DNA of 6,090 nt from Deltaproteobacteria bacterium (GTDB taxonomy: Bacteria; Desulfobacterota; DSM-4660; Desulfatiglandales; HGW-15): assembly GCA_019308525.1 (NCBI GenBank), contig JAFDIC010000251.1, forward strand, positions 1-6,090. The letters run 5' to 3'. Shown one piece after another: positions 5,874 to 6,090 of this stretch (position 1 is its first letter; each line of letters begins with the position of its first letter). The translations under genes were made by a program, and so were the position numbers. Under the pieces are notes generated by a model, which was not told the DNA's origin, ran no database searches, and worked only from the letters and a program-made list of their open reading frames with translations.

Positions 5874-5887
5874 GGTTCAAGGGTCAG
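5874..5887. repeat. Detached, decayed copies of the heptamer
   Basis: A perfect GGTTCAA (5874-5880) followed by GGGTCAG (5881-5887), a decayed unit, appears 33 bp after the main array, beyond the REP-like hairpin. It suggests that the hairpin element was inserted into, or formed near the end of, a longer array. The first copy supplies the stop codon of the minus-strand kinase. Confidence 0.6.
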
Positions 5888-6090
5888 GACTGGACAAAAA
5901 GACCTGGGTGCCGGAGTTTTGGGATGAGTCGGGTTGGGTTCGGGGGATTTTTATGAGGAAGAGGCTCCCTTGCCCTGGGGTTGATTCCACCTCGATCGAG
6001 CCCCCGTGTTTCTGGATGATCTCGTATGATACGAAGAGACCAAGCCCTGTGCCTCTTCCTCCTTTTGATGAGAAGAACAGGGTGAAGATG
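5877..6090 (-). CDS. Sensor histidine kinase, C-terminal end (cut by the window)
   Basis: Only the last 70 codons are present; the gene enters from beyond 6090 and stops at TGA (5879-5877 on the minus strand). The translation shows the end of a HATPase_c ATP-binding domain: an F-box FTLFFSSKG, the G2 box GRGTGLGLF, then [20 protein letters not shown] and FLIKIP, in the order and spacing typical of two-component sensor kinases. It therefore autophosphorylates a His, which lies outside the window, and passes phosphate to a response regulator that is not visible. About 21 residues follow the conserved IKIP end; this tail is Ser/Pro/Gln-rich and ends in DP, encoded by repeat-derived sequence. The gene converges on the selB-xdhC operon. 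Sensor input cannot be told from this fragment. Confidence 0.92.
   Translation of the reverse strand, partial: IFTLFFSSKGGRGTGLGLFVSYEIIQKHGGSIEVESTPGQGSLFLIKIPRTQPDSSQNSGTQVFLSSPDP

Noticed and set aside
5655..5956. Two plus-strand reading frames of 90 and 99 codons through the heptamer array
   Set aside because: They translate the 7-bp repeat into FKVQGS-type repeats and their ends overlap the clear minus-strand histidine kinase. No ribosome-binding site or domain supports them.

Overview
The window looks like a piece of an anaerobic, selenium-using bacterial chromosome, most likely Desulfobacterota (the former Deltaproteobacteria). This is inferred from the gene set (SelB with YqeC and XdhC, plus a CysO-like carrier with a JAMM protease), the moderately high GC, the frequent AGG/AGA arginine codons, and short TTCAA-type tandem repeats of a kind I associate with that group. 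No ribosomal RNA or taxonomic marker is present, so the placement is provisional.

Left end (1-441): the minus strand carries the 5' half of a tRNA, asparagine-like, which is broken by a perfect short palindrome and has no recognisable T-arm. A good sigma70-type promoter faces it. A gene-free stretch follows, with one compact foldable element and then a strong rightward promoter whose -10 lies inside a 7-bp inverted repeat.

Genes (442-5598), all on the plus strand: (1) a 103-aa MoaD/ThiS/CysO-type sulfur carrier whose terminal Gly-Gly is capped by five extra residues; (2) a JAMM/MPN+ metallopeptidase with a complete zinc motif, the kind of enzyme that could unmask that carrier; (3) after a 229-bp gap with its own promoter candidate, a full-length SelB, the elongation factor that delivers Sec-tRNA to UGA codons; (4) a YqeC-family P-loop protein; (5) an XdhC-family molybdenum-hydroxylase maturation protein overlapping the yqeC end by 17 bp; (6) a small conserved-looking protein 6 bp further on. 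SelB, YqeC and XdhC together suggest selenium use on two levels: selenocysteine insertion, and labile-selenium or sulfur maturation of a molybdenum hydroxylase. The carrier/JAMM pair adds a sulfur-delivery module. The hydroxylase itself, selA, selC and selD are not in the window.

Right end (5599-6090): a gene-free stretch holds an inverted repeat, then 21 in-register 7-bp repeats (RGTTCAA) over 147 bp, then a REP-like hairpin. Next comes the 3' end of a minus-strand sensor histidine kinase whose stop codon lies inside a stray copy of the heptamer. The kinase runs off the window, is easy to miss, and is the only clear gene on the minus strand.
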